Part shown: piece by piece, positions 25,201 through 36,508 of the stretch
How positions within the stretch are numbered: the stretch's first letter is position 1
How the letters are laid out: every line of letters starts with the position of its first letter
Origin: Ursus arctos
Lineage: Eukaryota; Chordata; Mammalia; Carnivora; Ursidae
Length of the DNA stretch: 64,000 nucleotides
Direction: 5' to 3'
NCBI RefSeq assembly: GCF_023065955.2
Contig: NW_026623056.1
Coordinates: forward strand, 85,559,256-85,623,255
Made by a program: the position numbers and the translations under genes
The notes under the pieces: generated by a model
Database searches by the model: none
What the model was told of the DNA's origin: nothing
What the model saw: the letters and a program-made list of their open reading frames with translations, nothing else

Positions 25201-25439
25201 TCTAATCACCTGAAATGCTTTTCTCTTCTACCTGGGGTACAAGGGTCATTCATATTTCTGATTTAGAATTGTGTAAACTCTTAGTGGTTTTTCTATATGT
25301 TCTTCTATAAATCAGAATAAGAATATTGGGATGCCTGGAATGTGCTGGGTAATTCCTAGCTCATTTGAATTTTGGAATTTGAATAACAAAAATCTGAAGC
25401 AGTAAATTACAAAACCAAACTAAGTAGTTGGAATAGTTT
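22297..25439. other. Mostly single-copy DNA, no gene seen
   Basis: A G run (14 G) lies at 22373-22386. A weak MIR-like core (cctaatcctcccaccctgc ... agataaagtaactgagac) is at about 22450-22510. A 145-codon open frame at 23376-23813 has no domain or family resemblance and no upstream signal, so I do not call it a gene. Confidence 0.4.
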
Positions 25440-25925
25440 ATACCTAGTACAGTAGATTTCAAATATGGTTCAAAAACTTCATAGCCCCTCCCATTAAGAG
25501 TCTATTTCCCCACCCCTTTAATCTGGCCATATGACTTCCTTTAAAAAATAGAAGGCAGCAGATGTGATACTGGGCCACTTCTCTGCTTAATCCTCCAGAG
25601 GCCTTGTTGCTCTGGCTTGGTTTTAAGAACCTTGCCACCACATGAACAGACCCTGCTAGTCTACTGGGAGTTGAGAAACTTTGGATGTAACCACCCCATC
25701 ATTTCAGTCTCTAGTCAACCAATCATATGAAAGAGGCTATCTGGGATGAGCCAGCACCTAGTTGACCCACCAAAGACCAGACTCACAAGCCCAGCCAAGA
25801 TCAGCCAAGCTCAAAGAAGACCAAAAGAGCCACTTAGCAGAATCATGAGTTAAATAAATGGTGGTTGTTTTCATCCAGGTGATTTGCAATTTGTTATACA
25901 ACAAAACCCAACTGATACATCTGGT
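25440..25925 (+). mobile_element. Possible MaLR-like LTR relic
   Basis: The end (atgagttaaataaatggtggttgtttt, a ccaggtgatttgcaatttgttatac block, and aacccaactgatac) has the poly(A)-signal and terminus layout of mammalian MaLR-type LTRs. Upstream blocks such as ggccatatgacttcc, agaaggcagcagatgtgat and ttgccaccacatgaacagacc agree with this layout. Family not assigned. Confidence 0.45.
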
Positions 25926-26174
25926 TTATCTTAAACAAAGTTTACCCTAGACATTATTATGTATTATGTTTTAGGTAATATTATAAAATAAGTAGTTTGT
26001 CCTCAGCAACCTCACTGTCTATCCTGCTTTTGCCCTCACCCTCACTAACACAACACCTTCTTTCCCTAAAATACTACTATCTCTTGCCATCCCCAGCCTT
26101 CCTGTCCCGAAGGGAAAAAAAATTAATAAAACTAGTTTAAATAAATATATGAACAGGAAGACAGCTTTTAGATG

Positions 26175-26345
26175 TATTAGCTCATTAGATCTTATTTGAC
26201 TTCTATAATAATCTGTGACATACTAAATATCATTCTCATTTTACAGTTTAGGAAACTGTAGCACAGAAAGGAAAAACTCTCCTTTCCATGTCCACTAAAC
26301 CAGTAAGTGGCTTCTCACCCCCAGATCTTACACTCCTCTCCTCCC
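26175..26345 (+). mobile_element. MIR element
   Basis: Core motifs in order: ttagctcattagatcttatt, tcattctcattttacagttt, aggaaactgtagcacagaaa, and an end block around ccagtaagtggc. Sense orientation, decayed. Confidence 0.6.
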
Positions 26346-26690
26346 TTTCAAGTTGTTCCTCTTTATTCAGGGTATTTGCATTTCAAAAAAAAAAAGGAAT
26401 TTGCATTCCTGGAGGACTGGCCCTGCTGAAAATTTGAGCATTGATTCATTCAGTAGATTATAGAAAACATTTTGGGGAAGCCATTCTGACATCCCTCAAA
26501 CGACACAACTTAAGAAAGTGTTGGCTCTTCCTCTGCCAGACACCTGAAGAAAGGAATCCACACAGGTAGTGTGCACTTGAGTTACGCATTCAGAAGACAA
26601 GTGTGCATTACTATTTTATTGAAGGATGACTTAAAAACTTGTCTTTGAGAAAATATCATTGTCTGTCATTCATGAGTGTTAACCTAAGCC

Positions 26691-26878
26691 CATGGTTCTC
26701 AAACTGTGGTCCCTGCAACCAGCAGCATCAGCTCCATCTGGAAACATGTTGAAACCACAACTTGTAGGGTTCCACCCCAAATCTGTTGAACTAAAACTCT
26801 GGAGATCGGGATGAGCCTCCTGTGTTTTAACAAGTCCTCTGGGTCACTGTGATGCATGCACCAATGTGAGAACCACTA
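26691..26878 (-). mobile_element. MER5A (hAT-Charlie) DNA transposon fossil
   Basis: Terminal inverted repeats are recognisable: catggttctcaaact at 26691-26705 and gagaaccacta at 26868-26878. Inside are gtggtccctgcaaccagcag with catcag, ggttccaccccaaatctg, and gtgttttaacaagtcctc. Length of 188 bp agrees with the family. Non-autonomous; no transposase is encoded. The flanking 8-mers no longer match. Confidence 0.85.
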
Positions 26879-26921
26879 ACTTATTCCATGGTACCTGTTC
26901 AACCCAATGACTTCTTAGAGC

Positions 26922-27135
26922 CAGAGTTGGTAACCTGCAACCAAGTCCAGCCAGCCACCTGTTTTTGTAAATAAAATTCTATTGAAACACAGTACTGTCA
27001 TTCTTTTACCTATTGTCTCTGGCACCGCAAGGGCAGAATTGAGTTATTGAGATGGAGACCACATGGTAAACAAAGACAAAAAAATGTATACTATCAAGCC
27101 CTTTACAGAAAAAGTTTGCTTATCCCTTTCCTGGA
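26922..27135. mobile_element. Old mammalian DNA-transposon-like repeat
   Basis: Contains gttggtaacctgcaac, ccacctgtttttgtaaata followed by aaattctattgaaacacag, attgagttattgagatgg and ccctttacagaaaaagtttg. This combination recurs widely in mammalian genomes, and I associate it with a hAT-type transposon fossil. The family name is left open. Confidence 0.55.
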
Positions 27136-27489
27136 GGTTGACTACCTTGTGTACAATGGATTAGAATATAGGTTTCATATTCAAATAATATGATGTGCAA
27201 TGCTGGCTCTACCATTTACTAATGGGGCCACTGTGAACAATTTCTTAGCTACTCGAAGACCAACTCAGCTTTGAGCAGGACAGCTCTTAACTCCAGAGTC
27301 CCCTGTAGGGTTGACTGAGGCTGGAGCTCAACTTCTGCCCTGCTCACTCCTGCCTCCCCACCCACCCATAGGTGTTGCTTCCAAGGACACTCCTTAGTGA
27401 ACATTCTGCAAGCTAGTGACTGCTCCACCAGCCTCTGAGTGAACCCAATCCATGGCAACCCCAGACTTGGAGAAGTTTGTAATTATCTG

Positions 27490-27995
27490 ACACAAAATAC
27501 AATGTTCCGCAGAATGATGTTCCCCTAAAAGACACCTACGCCCTAACCCACAGAACCTGTGAATCACACATGGCAAAAGGAACTTTGCAGGTGCAAATAA
27601 GTTAAGGAATTTGAGATGAAAGATTATTATCCTTGGATTTTCTGGATTGGCCCAACTAATTATGTGAACCTTAAAAGCAGAGAACCTCTCCTGGTTAGGG
27701 TCAGAGGGAGGTAAGGCTAAGGAAGAAGGATCAGAGAGATGGGACATCACTGGCTTAAAGAGGAAAGAAGGGGCTATAGGGGGAGGAGGGAGGGTGCATG
27801 ATAGAAGCTGGAAGAGACAAGGAAACGGATTCTTCCCAAAGCTCTCCAGAAAGAATTGCAGGTCTGACAATACCTCGATCTTAGCCCAGTGAGACCCCAA
27901 TAAACTTCCTACACAATCGTAAGAGAACCAGTTCATGTGGTTTTAAGCCACTAGGTTTGTGATAATTTTTTACGGCAGCCATGGAAAACTAACAC
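27490..27995 (+). mobile_element. MaLR-type LTR (MLT1-like), nearly complete
   Basis: Motif order of a MaLR LTR: cagaatgatgttcccctaaa start, ccctaacccacagaacctg, ggcaaaaggaactttgcagg, gattattatccttggatt, gcagagaacctctcc, gctggaagagacaagg, cccagtgagaccc, then gttttaagccactagg with ttgtgataattttttacggc and gaaaactaacac at the end. No internal retroviral genes, so this is a solo LTR. A 180-codon frame overlapping it on the minus strand is a by-product of this repeat. Confidence 0.6.
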
Positions 27996-28614
27996 AAATC
28001 AAGACAACTGACAAATGGAAAATTCACGGTAACAGGCTATGGGGCCTGTCAAAGAGACAGAGGTCACTCTCTGGTGCCTCTTGAGAAGCTTCTAGGCCGG
28101 GCAGTCAAGAGAGATGAGGCACATGTATTAAGATTTCACAGACAGGATGAAACAAAACAAACAGACAAAACAAAAAACAAGCTGGAGTCAAATGTGGACT
28201 TTGGACTTGAAGCCAGAAGTGCCGGGGACAGACACACACCCGCAATGGGGTGCTTCTCCCAGGGGAATTCCACCAGCGCCAAGGACAGAGCCACAGGATC
28301 TCCTCATTTTGATCACTGATTCTTCTGGCAACACTGGGCAGGCCAGCTGGTTAACAAGGAGGACTTTGATAATAATCACTATTTTGTTAAGAATTATGCA
28401 TCAAATTTTTACATTGACACCAGCTTTCTTGTTCCACCCAGTCAGGCATTTTCACAGGTCAGGGGAAAACCAGTGAAGAAAAATGGAGTCGCAACAGTCC
28501 GTTCATTAGGCTGAGTCACTGGGCATTCACAGTGCTTTTATAAAGCCTTTTATTCATTCAGGACAAGATACAACTGCCCACACAGCACAGTTCACATCCT
28601 TTCACAGCTGTCAA
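27996..28614. other. Single-copy stretch, no gene seen
   Basis: Nothing recognisable; a short A/C-rich patch lies at 28147-28185. Confidence 0.4.
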
Positions 28615-28745
28615 CACTGGAAGGAATCTCAGAATTATCTCGTCTAACCCTGTCATCTTTTGGAAACTAAGGACCAAGGCGATCATGTGATTCACCCAAG
28701 GCCACACAGTCAGTTCACATAGGCCCCAGGACTCAGCGCCAGCCC
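28615..28745 (+). mobile_element. MIR-like ancient SINE
   Basis: ctggaaggaatctcagaatt, atctcgtctaaccctgtcatc, gaaactaaggaccaagg and cacccaaggccacacagtcag form the expected MIR-type core in sense orientation. Confidence 0.6.
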
Positions 28746-28901
28746 CTGGGCTGCCGGGCCAACCCTACCCCACTCCAACTCCCTCAGGCTGGCTGGCTTC
28801 TGGAGCAGAAAGCGCCAGAATTACACACAAGGCCAGAGTAAACACGTGCTTCAGGAGCTTCAGGCCAGCCAATAATCTGAGCTCTTTCAACAATATTCTT
28901 T

Positions 28902-29008
28902 TTTTTTTTTTAATCTGCCAGAAAGTTTAATTCTTCTTTTTTGGGGGGGAAATTTGGGTATTATCTTTTGATGCTGTCTTTTTATTTATTTATTTTTTAT
29001 AATAATTG
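28902..29008 (-). mobile_element. Short TSD-flanked retrocopy of unknown transcript end
   Basis: A 107-bp insert bounded by a perfect 15-bp duplication, tcaacaatattcttt, at 28887-28901 and 29009-29023. On the minus strand it ends in an A run (28902-28911 complement) preceded at about 15-20 nt by an ATTAAA polyadenylation-signal variant (within agaattaaactttctgg). The body does not match SINEC or the L1 3' UTRs elsewhere in this window. The simplest reading is a heavily 5'-truncated, L1-mobilised copy of a cellular mRNA 3' UTR. The source gene is not recognised; a divergent LINE 3' end is the alternative. Confidence 0.7.
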
Positions 29009-29023
29009 TCAACAATATTCTTT

Positions 29024-29760
29024 AAGCATTTGTTCTATGTTTTTTGGTGGGGACAAGATTTGTTTAGGTTAATAAAAATTAGATACAGAAACCAATGGAC
29101 TTTCCCATTCACTTTTCTGGTCCAAAGCAGCATGAACATTATATGAGAAATAATGACAGAACACCTCTCATTTTTCTGTCTTACAAACCAGGCAGGTCTT
29201 TGGGAGGCATATAAAAGGTTTAAAACTTATAGACAAATTAAACCAGTTGTTCCTGGTAGAAAGCACTGTTTGAGATCAGAATTTCAGCTTGAGTGTTTCT
29301 ACAGCAGATATACCAGACATAGAGGTCTGGGCAAGTAGGGAGCGGTTTGGGATTTTTAAATTTTGCACTGGAGTGCACTATCTTTGGTGGCCCAAGTTAA
29401 ACTTCCTTGGTTGTGGGAGTCGCAGAATAGGGAAATGAGTTAACTGGTTCACCATTTAGAGAGATGTTTGAATTCACCATTAGAGAGTTCAGTGCCTGGG
29501 TAGCTGCCCGCTGTCCCATCCCTTACTCCAGGTCTGGTGCAGGGCTCCTTCAAGTCTTTGTAGATGGGAGAGGGGGTATCAGAAGATGCTTGGGTTCAGC
29601 CCCAGGAAAGCATCATGTTGTTCCAGAGGAGAATGAGCAGTTTGGACAGATGCTGGGTAAAGACCTTCATGAGCACAAGATCCAGATTTATCCTCAAAGT
29701 GGGACCCCCACACTAATGCCTACCTCTGTGGAGCTCGTGCTGGTAGATAGTCTCCATTCT
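29024..29760. other. Single-copy stretch, no gene seen
   Basis: An open frame of about 150 codons at 29464-29919 exists only because it runs into the GGA repeat. It has no domain and is not called. Confidence 0.45.
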
Positions 29761-29912
29761 GAAAAAAGGAGAAGAAACAGAGGAGGAGGAGGAGGAGGAG
29801 GAGGAGGAGGAGGAGGAGGAGGAGGAGGAGTAGTGAGGGGGAGATGGCAAGGGAAGGGGAGGAGACAGGAAAAGGAAGGAAGAAAGGAAGGCAAGGAAGG
29901 AGGGAGAGAGTA
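29761..29912. repeat. Polypurine tract with (GGA)17 microsatellite
   Basis: Perfect AGG/GGA units from 29780 to 29830 sit inside a nearly unbroken purine stretch (29761-29912) that continues with GGGGA and GGAA units. Such homopurine/homopyrimidine tracts can adopt triplex DNA and are length-unstable. Confidence 0.9.
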
Positions 29913-30063
29913 TGATTGAGTGAGAGTGAGCAAGAGAAGCAGAATTTTGCCCATGTCTGCCAGACTGAAACTACTCAATTGCCCATCAACAACTGAACCT
30001 GAAATTTCATCAAGCTGTCCTCTTTAGCATACGTGCTTTTTTGTATGTATGGTACACTTCAAT

Positions 30064-30080
30064 TAAAAGTTTTAACTTTT
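30064..30080. repeat. Target-site duplication, left copy (SINE at 30081)
   Basis: taaaagttttaactttt, repeated exactly at 30294-30310. Confidence 0.95.
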
Positions 30081-30293
30081 GGGTGCCTGAGTGGCTCAGT
30101 CAGTTAAGTGTCTGCCTTCGGCTCAGGTCATGATCCCAGGGTCCTGGGGTGGAACCCATGTGGGGCTCCCTGCTCAGTGGGGAGTCTGCTTCTCCCTCTG
30201 CCCCCACCCCTCTGTTCTCATGCTCTGTCTCCCTCTCTCTCTCTCAAATAAATAAATAAATAAATAATCTTTTTTTAAAAATAATAAAAAAAA
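30081..30293 (+). mobile_element. SINEC (Can-SINE), 17-bp TSD
   Basis: gggtgcctgagtggctcagt head, B-box region, CT-rich middle, AAAT repeats and a complex A/T tail. The perfect 17-bp duplication at 30064-30080 and 30294-30310 defines both ends. Confidence 0.96.
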
Positions 30294-30310
30294 TAAAAGT
30301 TTTAACTTTT

Positions 30311-31035
30311 AAGCACAAGAGTTCTACCCCTTAATCAGGCATCTTCTGACCCCACTACTGAAAGGAAGAGCCCTCCCTGACTCCCTATGCAAAGAGGAGC
30401 AAGTACATTTAGGGCCTTGAGGAAACCAACTCTGAAATTGAGTCACCAAGACAATTCATGGGGAAAAAGAAAGAAAGAAAAATGTTTCCAAAACACCTAA
30501 TTGAAGCCTGCTGATTCTGTCTACAAAGAAACATACTATTTGCATTATTATAAGTGAACTTTTATTCCAAACCCTCTCAATATGCACATTTCCAAAAATT
30601 TGGCTCATTTCTTCACAGGACTTAGTAAATGCCCCCACTGTTTACTAAAGAGCAGGGCTTGAAGAGCAGGAAAATGTTTATAAGCTGCTAATGAGGGCTT
30701 AGCACCCTTTGGGGGACAAACAGCTCCAGTCAGCAGCTCCACCGAGGGAAATGAGCTCTGTGCCCAGCAGGTACCGGCCAGGAGGCACAGTCATGCATTG
30801 ATTGCTAGGTAGCACAGCCAAAAGGAGGCCTGGGTAATTATCAGGCCACAGACTCAGTGGAAGGACATGCTAAAGCTCATAGGTCTGGGTTCTCCAAACA
30901 TCAAGGCAGATAACCAGAAAGCCACATATTCACCATAGTAATTGCTCAATTGTGACTGCTTTCTGCCACTTTCCCTTTTGACTTACGGGAAATTTTCCTA
31001 CGGAAGGGAACCAAGGAAGTCTGAGTCCATCCATT
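30311..31035. other. Single-copy stretch, no gene seen
   Basis: No recognised element; a short GAAA patch lies at 30465-30481. Confidence 0.4.
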
Positions 31036-31200
31036 TGTTTGTTTCATTCATTCATTCATTCATTCAACATTCATTGAGCACTGATTTTGCACCAGACACT
31101 CTCATAGATGTTGCATATGCAACAATGAACAAGATCTTCCAAGTCCCTGCCCAAAAGGAGATGACACTCTGGTGGGCAAGACGAATAAACAAATAATCCA
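31036..31200 (+). mobile_element. L2 LINE 3' end with (TTCA)n
   Basis: Begins with five ATTC units (31046-31065) then caacattcattgagcactga, a gcaccagacactctcatagatg block, gcaacaatgaacaagatc, aagtccctgcccaaaagg and gaataaacaaataatcc. This is the standard L2 3' end layout. Confidence 0.7.
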
Positions 31201-32274
31201 CTAAGTACCTACTACCATTGTCATGTAGCAATCGGTGCTCTGAGAAAGAGCAAAGCCAGAAAGGAGACAGGTCCTGGTGGGAGTTGCTGCTTCAGAAAAG
31301 GGGATCTCATCAATCTCTCCCCAAGGAGGGGGCATTTACCCTGTAAGCTAAGAAATTCCTTTTTTTTTTTCCTTAAGTTGTTAGAAATTATTGGAAGGTT
31401 TTAAGCAATGGGAAGATATACACTGATTGTAGATTTGAAGAATCACTTCAGTTGCTGTGCAGAGAACGAATTTTCAGGAGGTCAAAGTGGAAGTCCAGAG
31501 CCACAAGGAAGGGTGAGGAGATGGTGGCAGAGACGTGGAGACACAGAGAGGTACATACAGATCAGCAAGTTCTTGCAGGTTGAGGCAACAGACCACTAGC
31601 AGGTGGAGCATAGCTTCTGAGAGAAAAGATAGCTCTTACTTTTTGGCTTGAGCTAAAGTGGATGATGGTGCCATTTACTAAAACATTCCTGCCTCCTGAT
31701 CTACATGAGGAAAAGAACTTTTTTGCCTATGGAGTTTCCTCTGACTGTACTGTCTAAAGAAGACACAACTGGCTTGGATATATTCCTAGCTAGAGAGAAA
31801 TGGTAGCCTCATTATTTTATTTTAGCCCTTATAGACTATAACTTTGGGCGCACACAATTCATAAATAAATTCAGGGCAGCCTATTTATCTCTCCTTTTTC
31901 CATTTGATTGAAATCCTGGGCATTGGTTTCCACTGGGATGATGAATTTGGCTAGAACTTTGTCACATTTACTCAAGACTAATATGGTGTTATCTAGCACA
32001 AGAAACAGATGAGAAATCATTCCTGCAGGACTGCAGCTCAGACATGGCCCAAAGGAAACACACGAGACATAAGGAAATCATTGGAACACAAACAGTAGAC
32101 AGTGTTGTGCTGAGCTAGAAAATGTCTTAGTTCACACAGAATGTAGTATTTATAATCATGGGCAAGGAGGAAGGATTAACTTGGGCACAGAGTAGTTGTG
32201 CTTCAAAGGTAGATTTTCCTAGCATTGTTCAAGAGCACTGAACTTTGGGTAAGCAATTAACCAACTTCAGAAAA
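31201..32274. other. Single-copy stretch, no gene seen
   Basis: Nothing recognised besides a T run at 31360-31369. Confidence 0.4.
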
Positions 32275-32425
32275 TCAGCCAGTCCACAAATATTTATTGA
32301 GGCACTCTGTCTTCCAGGTACCATGGAAGGGACAATGAGAAGCAAAATAAACCTGCTCACTTCCCCCTGTGGAACTGATGGCCTAAAGGGAAAGGTGACA
32401 TAAGTAAAGTGATTATAAATTACAG
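32275..32425 (+). mobile_element. L2 LINE 3' fragment
   Basis: ccacaaatatttattgaggc, cttccaggtaccatggaagg, gacaatgagaagcaaaataa and ccctgtggaactgatgg follow the L2 3' end pattern. Confidence 0.55.
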
Positions 32426-34510
32426 AAGACTCGTAACGGAAAAGTAGGGGTGCTGTAGGAGTGCATCATGGGGGGATCAACCTGGTCTAGGGAGTCATGC
32501 TGAGATGGGAAGTGTGAGTGGGTGTCCACAAGGGGAACAGAAAACAAATGAAGAGAACAGAGCAAACACCACCAACCAGGGCCAAGAGGAAAGGAGTGTG
32601 ACATTTTCCGGGAGCTCTGCAGAATGAAGGAAGAAGAGATGGAAGAGGTCAGCAAGGGCAGCCCAGGTAGTTAGGGCCTGCATGATGTTTATTCTAAAGG
32701 CAGGAGGAAGCTGCTAAGTGGTTCTAAGTAGAGGAATCCATCCAGGGTGGGGTTTTGAAGATGGCTCTGGCTACAGAAAGGGAGGACACGGGAGATGCTC
32801 ACTACCAGAGAGGAAGGAGGTAGGGCAGGGCGGGGCAATAGGAGCAGGAAAAGTGGGGAGGAAGCAGGATGGACAGGACTGCATGATGGGCGTGTATGAG
32901 ACAATGTGTAGTTTTGGGCAGAGGCGGGAGGTGGAGACAACAAGGAGACGAGGCAGCAGGGTCCCCGGGATTCCTGGGTGTCTAGCCTGAGCCTTGTCCT
33001 GACATGGAGAACTTCAGAATTCTGCATGAGTCTCTCCACCTACACTTGGAAAGTTCTGATTCCCACCCTAGGTAGTAAAAAGTGTAATCTAGAAGGGAAT
33101 CGAGAAGGACAGCCAAAGAAATCAAAGGGACAGAAAGACTATTTTAGAGCCCAATAGATATGGAAAGCCAGAGAGAAGGAAAAACATGGTAAGCATCAGC
33201 AAATATAATTAACCTCCCTCCCCTCAGACAAGGTGAGGGGGATGTAACAATAGTAGGGCTGGTAGAGATCAGAGAAGCCAGATGTAGCAGCTGCCTGCCC
33301 TGTGGTTTTCTGGGTGGCAAGAAGTGAAAGCATCATTTTAGTCCAGATGCCCACAAAGGTAGGGCAGATGCCAGCAGAAAGAAACGGTGGCAATTCTGTG
33401 GAGCCAAAAGGTAACTTTCACTCCATTGAGTGGAATCTTGGACCATGCATGGGGAGGCTGGACATGGAAACCAGAATCCCACAATTGCACTCTTACTCAT
33501 TCTTGGATAGGAATGAAAATACCAATGATTTGGACCTGGGGTGCAGAGGTTTTGCAGAAAGGAGGGAGTCCAGGGTTTTTGCAGGAAGGAGGGTGCACAG
33601 TTGTAGGCTCCCTGTTTAATGACTGACATGTACACACATGAAACTTCCTGTTTTCCAAACCTCTTAACTCTGTGAGGATGGAGTTATGTTCCAGGATTGC
33701 AGATATACTTAGGGGGGCTCACAAAAGGGTTGGAATATGTCATTTATAAGATTCCATGGAACTGTTTATCAGGGGAATTCATGGAAAATGTTGACTTGAT
33801 GTGTCACACCTGCAATTAACCTCTTTGTCCCATAAGTGTGTTTCCCTTTTGCTTACAGAATCTTTTAGGGAAGAGTAGATGGACACAGTTTATCCCTTCT
33901 GTTGCAGGAGGTTATATTAATTAATAACCCAAATGGTAGAAGATCCAGAATTCCAACCACCCAAACCATGCAAACAGTGCCTTGTTCCCAAAGGAAAGGG
34001 GAGGACATCAGGATGACAAGCAAATCTTGTTTACACTAGGGAGAGAAATGCAGGGGATTAGAACTTGCTATATTAACTGAAGGTTTCCTTTGCGTCACAT
34101 GGACCCATGCAGTTCCCCCTGGCCTTTCCCAACTCAGAGTCAGTAAGAAGCAGCCATTGAGTCAAGGAAGTGACCTTACGACAGAATAAGAAGGAAAAAG
34201 GGAGGTGTTTTGAATATGACTTTGAATGTGGTTTTCCTTATTCAGAATCTACAGTCTTTGCCTTTCCAGAGGACACACTTCTGAGCTTGAATTGCCCACG
34301 GCCTACATGCTTCAGGAAGTTAGGGCTAGTTGGTTTGATTTTATGGGTCCCACACACAGAAATCAAGTTAATCATGATTCTCAGTTCCGAGAACTTTATT
34401 AAGAGCATCAGTGCATGCAAAGCCCCTCTTGGGTTAATTTTTCCCTTTGGCCCATGATATTTAGCTCCACATTGGCTGTAGAGATTACTTAAAAAAATAA
34501 ACACACTATC
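32426..34510. other. Mostly single-copy DNA, no gene seen
   Basis: Purine-rich on the plus strand between 32600 and 32960. This produces several short open frames on both strands without recognisable protein content. No RNA gene or mobile element recognised. Confidence 0.4.
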
Positions 34511-34560
<50 letters not shown>

Positions 34561-34571
34561 GATAGATAGAT

Positions 34572-34612
<41 letters not shown>
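34511..34612. repeat. (GATA)n microsatellite, about 25 units
   Basis: GATA units run from 34511 to 34612 with two phase breaks, at 34559-34562 (agaga) and 34570-34573 (gatga), splitting it into two long perfect blocks. Likely highly length-polymorphic. Confidence 0.97.
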
Positions 34613-34613
<1 letters not shown>

Positions 34614-35204
34614 ACGAACCTAAATCTAGAATAGCTCAGGGCCTAGAAATACTGGAGAGATTATCTATATACTAGTAAAAGGGGCATCTAAAGAAAGTCA
34701 TTCAGCAAGCTAGAAAATAATTACTCTTACTCTTCTGAGTAGGGAAACCTATAGAGTTTGTCCACTAAAGAGAACTTCAGGATGCAAGCACACCTCACTG
34801 ATTGTTCTGTGTGATCTACCACCAAGGTCATTTTTGCAGAGAGGCCCCAGAAACCACCATTTCAAAGCTCCTCTGTCGTACAAAAGCCAGACACAAAGGT
34901 CAACACAGCTACTGAATCTCCTACAGGAGAGCCACGGACAAAGACTAGGGGTGGGGTAGGGGTGTCACAGTCCACGCAGGCTGTCCCTTTTAGGAATATT
35001 TTTCTGCTTTTAACATATTCTGTTAAGGAATTACAATATATATATAGTCTTCTCATTAACATATACATCAAAATAGTGATATTTCATTAGGTTTTTAAAA
35101 TTTCATTCAAATCTCCAAATGAAATTTTAAAAACTAGATCTAATAAATAAGGATCACAGAAAAAGTAAAATCAAACTTTTTTAAATCTCCCCAGAAAACT
35201 ATTA
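34613..35204. other. AT-rich single-copy flank of the nested-insertion block
   Basis: No recognised element. A pair of inverted strings (tttaaaatttcat at 35093-35105 and aatgaaattttaaa at 35119-35132) forms a weak hairpin. This is the pre-insertion flank of the MLT1A LTR that starts at 35210. Confidence 0.45.
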
Positions 35205-35209
35205 AGAAC
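35205..35209. repeat. 5-bp TSD of solo MLT1A LTR, left copy
   Basis: agaac, repeated at 47872-47876 directly after the LTR end. Five-base duplications are the rule for MaLR/ERVL integration. The two copies are now 12.66 kb apart because of later insertions. Confidence 0.75.
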
Positions 35210-35217
35210 TGCTATGA
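35210..35217 (+). mobile_element. First bases of MLT1A LTR, severed by L1A
   Basis: tgctatga is the start of the MLT1A consensus and the left copy of bases also present at 47512-47519. It is separated from the rest of the LTR by the L1A insertion. Confidence 0.6.
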
Positions 35218-35219
35218 AG

Positions 35220-36508
35220 ATCTTGGGAGCTTGGGAAGATGGAGGACCCTGAATTCACCCCATCCCAAGTTTACAACTAGATATCCTCCACACCCAAGTC
35301 AACAAACCAGAGAGAAATCCAAAGACTGGCAGAACAAACTCCAGGACTAAATACAGAGAAGACTCTGCATCTGAAAGGTTAGGAAGGTCAGAAAGGCAGA
35401 GGAAGGCTGCCTGCAGGAGGGAGGGAGCTGTGCACAGAGAAGGCAGAGAAATGGGCCCTCATACCAGGGAGTTCACACAGGGAAGACTAATGCCTATAGC
35501 ATTTGGCTTTAAAAACCAGAGTCGCTGAATTCTGTAAGTGTGTAAAACCAGTAGGACTTGGAACCTGGAGCTTTAATAGCCAGCTGACTAAGAACTAGGC
35601 AAACTGGGAGGGTGAATGATGGCTGGATTGCCACACTTAAAGAGCCAGCAGCCTACACAGAGAGCCAATCACAATGCTGGGGGGGGCAAAGAGGAGACAG
35701 ATCTGTTCATAATGATTTCAGAGCATGTTGGGGGACTTCTCTGAAAATGAGGGAGCTGGCAGGAACCTCTTTCTTCCCCCACCTCCCAGCATAAACACAG
35801 AAATACCTGCAGGAGGCAGGGCTGCACTGACACTTGCTACCTAACCCACTAGAAGTGTGCCATGCCTATGAGTTCTCCTGAGGGCTCTCCCACCCCACAC
35901 TTGCTGGCCTCAGCCCTGGGCTCAGGGCAAATTTTGTTAAAGCCAAGCAGGTACACCACCCAACCTCTAATTGCAGAGTTCCCACTGAAACCCATATATC
36001 CACCACACCACTCCCAGCCACAGACTCTCAGCCACCATCCCATATTGCACCCAGCCTCATGCCCCCAGCTACCCTGGTACACAGGCCCCGGAAGCTGAAG
36101 AGCTTCAGGGTATCCTCCATAGAACTAGTGGCCCTGTGCAAATTTTGCTAACACTACCACCCTGCTCCCAAGTTCCGCAGCAGGCATGCCCCCTCACGGC
36201 CAGGCTGACTCAGTCCCACGGGCACCACAGAGAGCAAGTACAGCCCAAACAGGCAGAAAGTCGGTGCAGACAACTGCACTGAAAGGAAAATTGACTCAGA
36301 CCTAACAGCAGGGTATAAGCAACACACATAGGATACTCTCCTGAAGGGCTGGGTTCTAATGAACAGGGGACACTGCACTGCAGGGCACTCCAGGACTCTT
36401 CTTCATAAAGTCACTACTTTCAAGAGTAGAAGGCACAGCTGACTTTCTTAACACAGAGAAACAGACACAGAGAGGCAGACAAAAGGAGGAGACAGAAATT
36501 TATCCCAA
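35220..36508 (+). promoter_or_regulatory. L1A 5' UTR / former internal promoter
   Basis: Opens with cttgggagcttgggaagatgg, resembling the ...gggagccaagatggcgg start common to mammalian L1 5' UTRs (YY1-site-like aagatgg). It is GC-richer than the rest of L1A and is followed directly by the ORF1 remnant. Weak short open frames in it are not genes. Confidence 0.6.

Noticed and set aside
27394..27936. 180-codon minus-strand open frame
   Set aside because: It overlies a MaLR-type LTR relic for most of its length, shows no domain, and the amino-acid composition matches translated repeat DNA.
29464..29978. Open frames rich in glycine (plus) or proline (minus)
   Set aside because: They are produced by reading through the GGA microsatellite and its complement.
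34511..34612. Regular repeats that might suggest a CRISPR array
   Set aside because: Four-base tandem units without spacers in a mammalian genome: a microsatellite.
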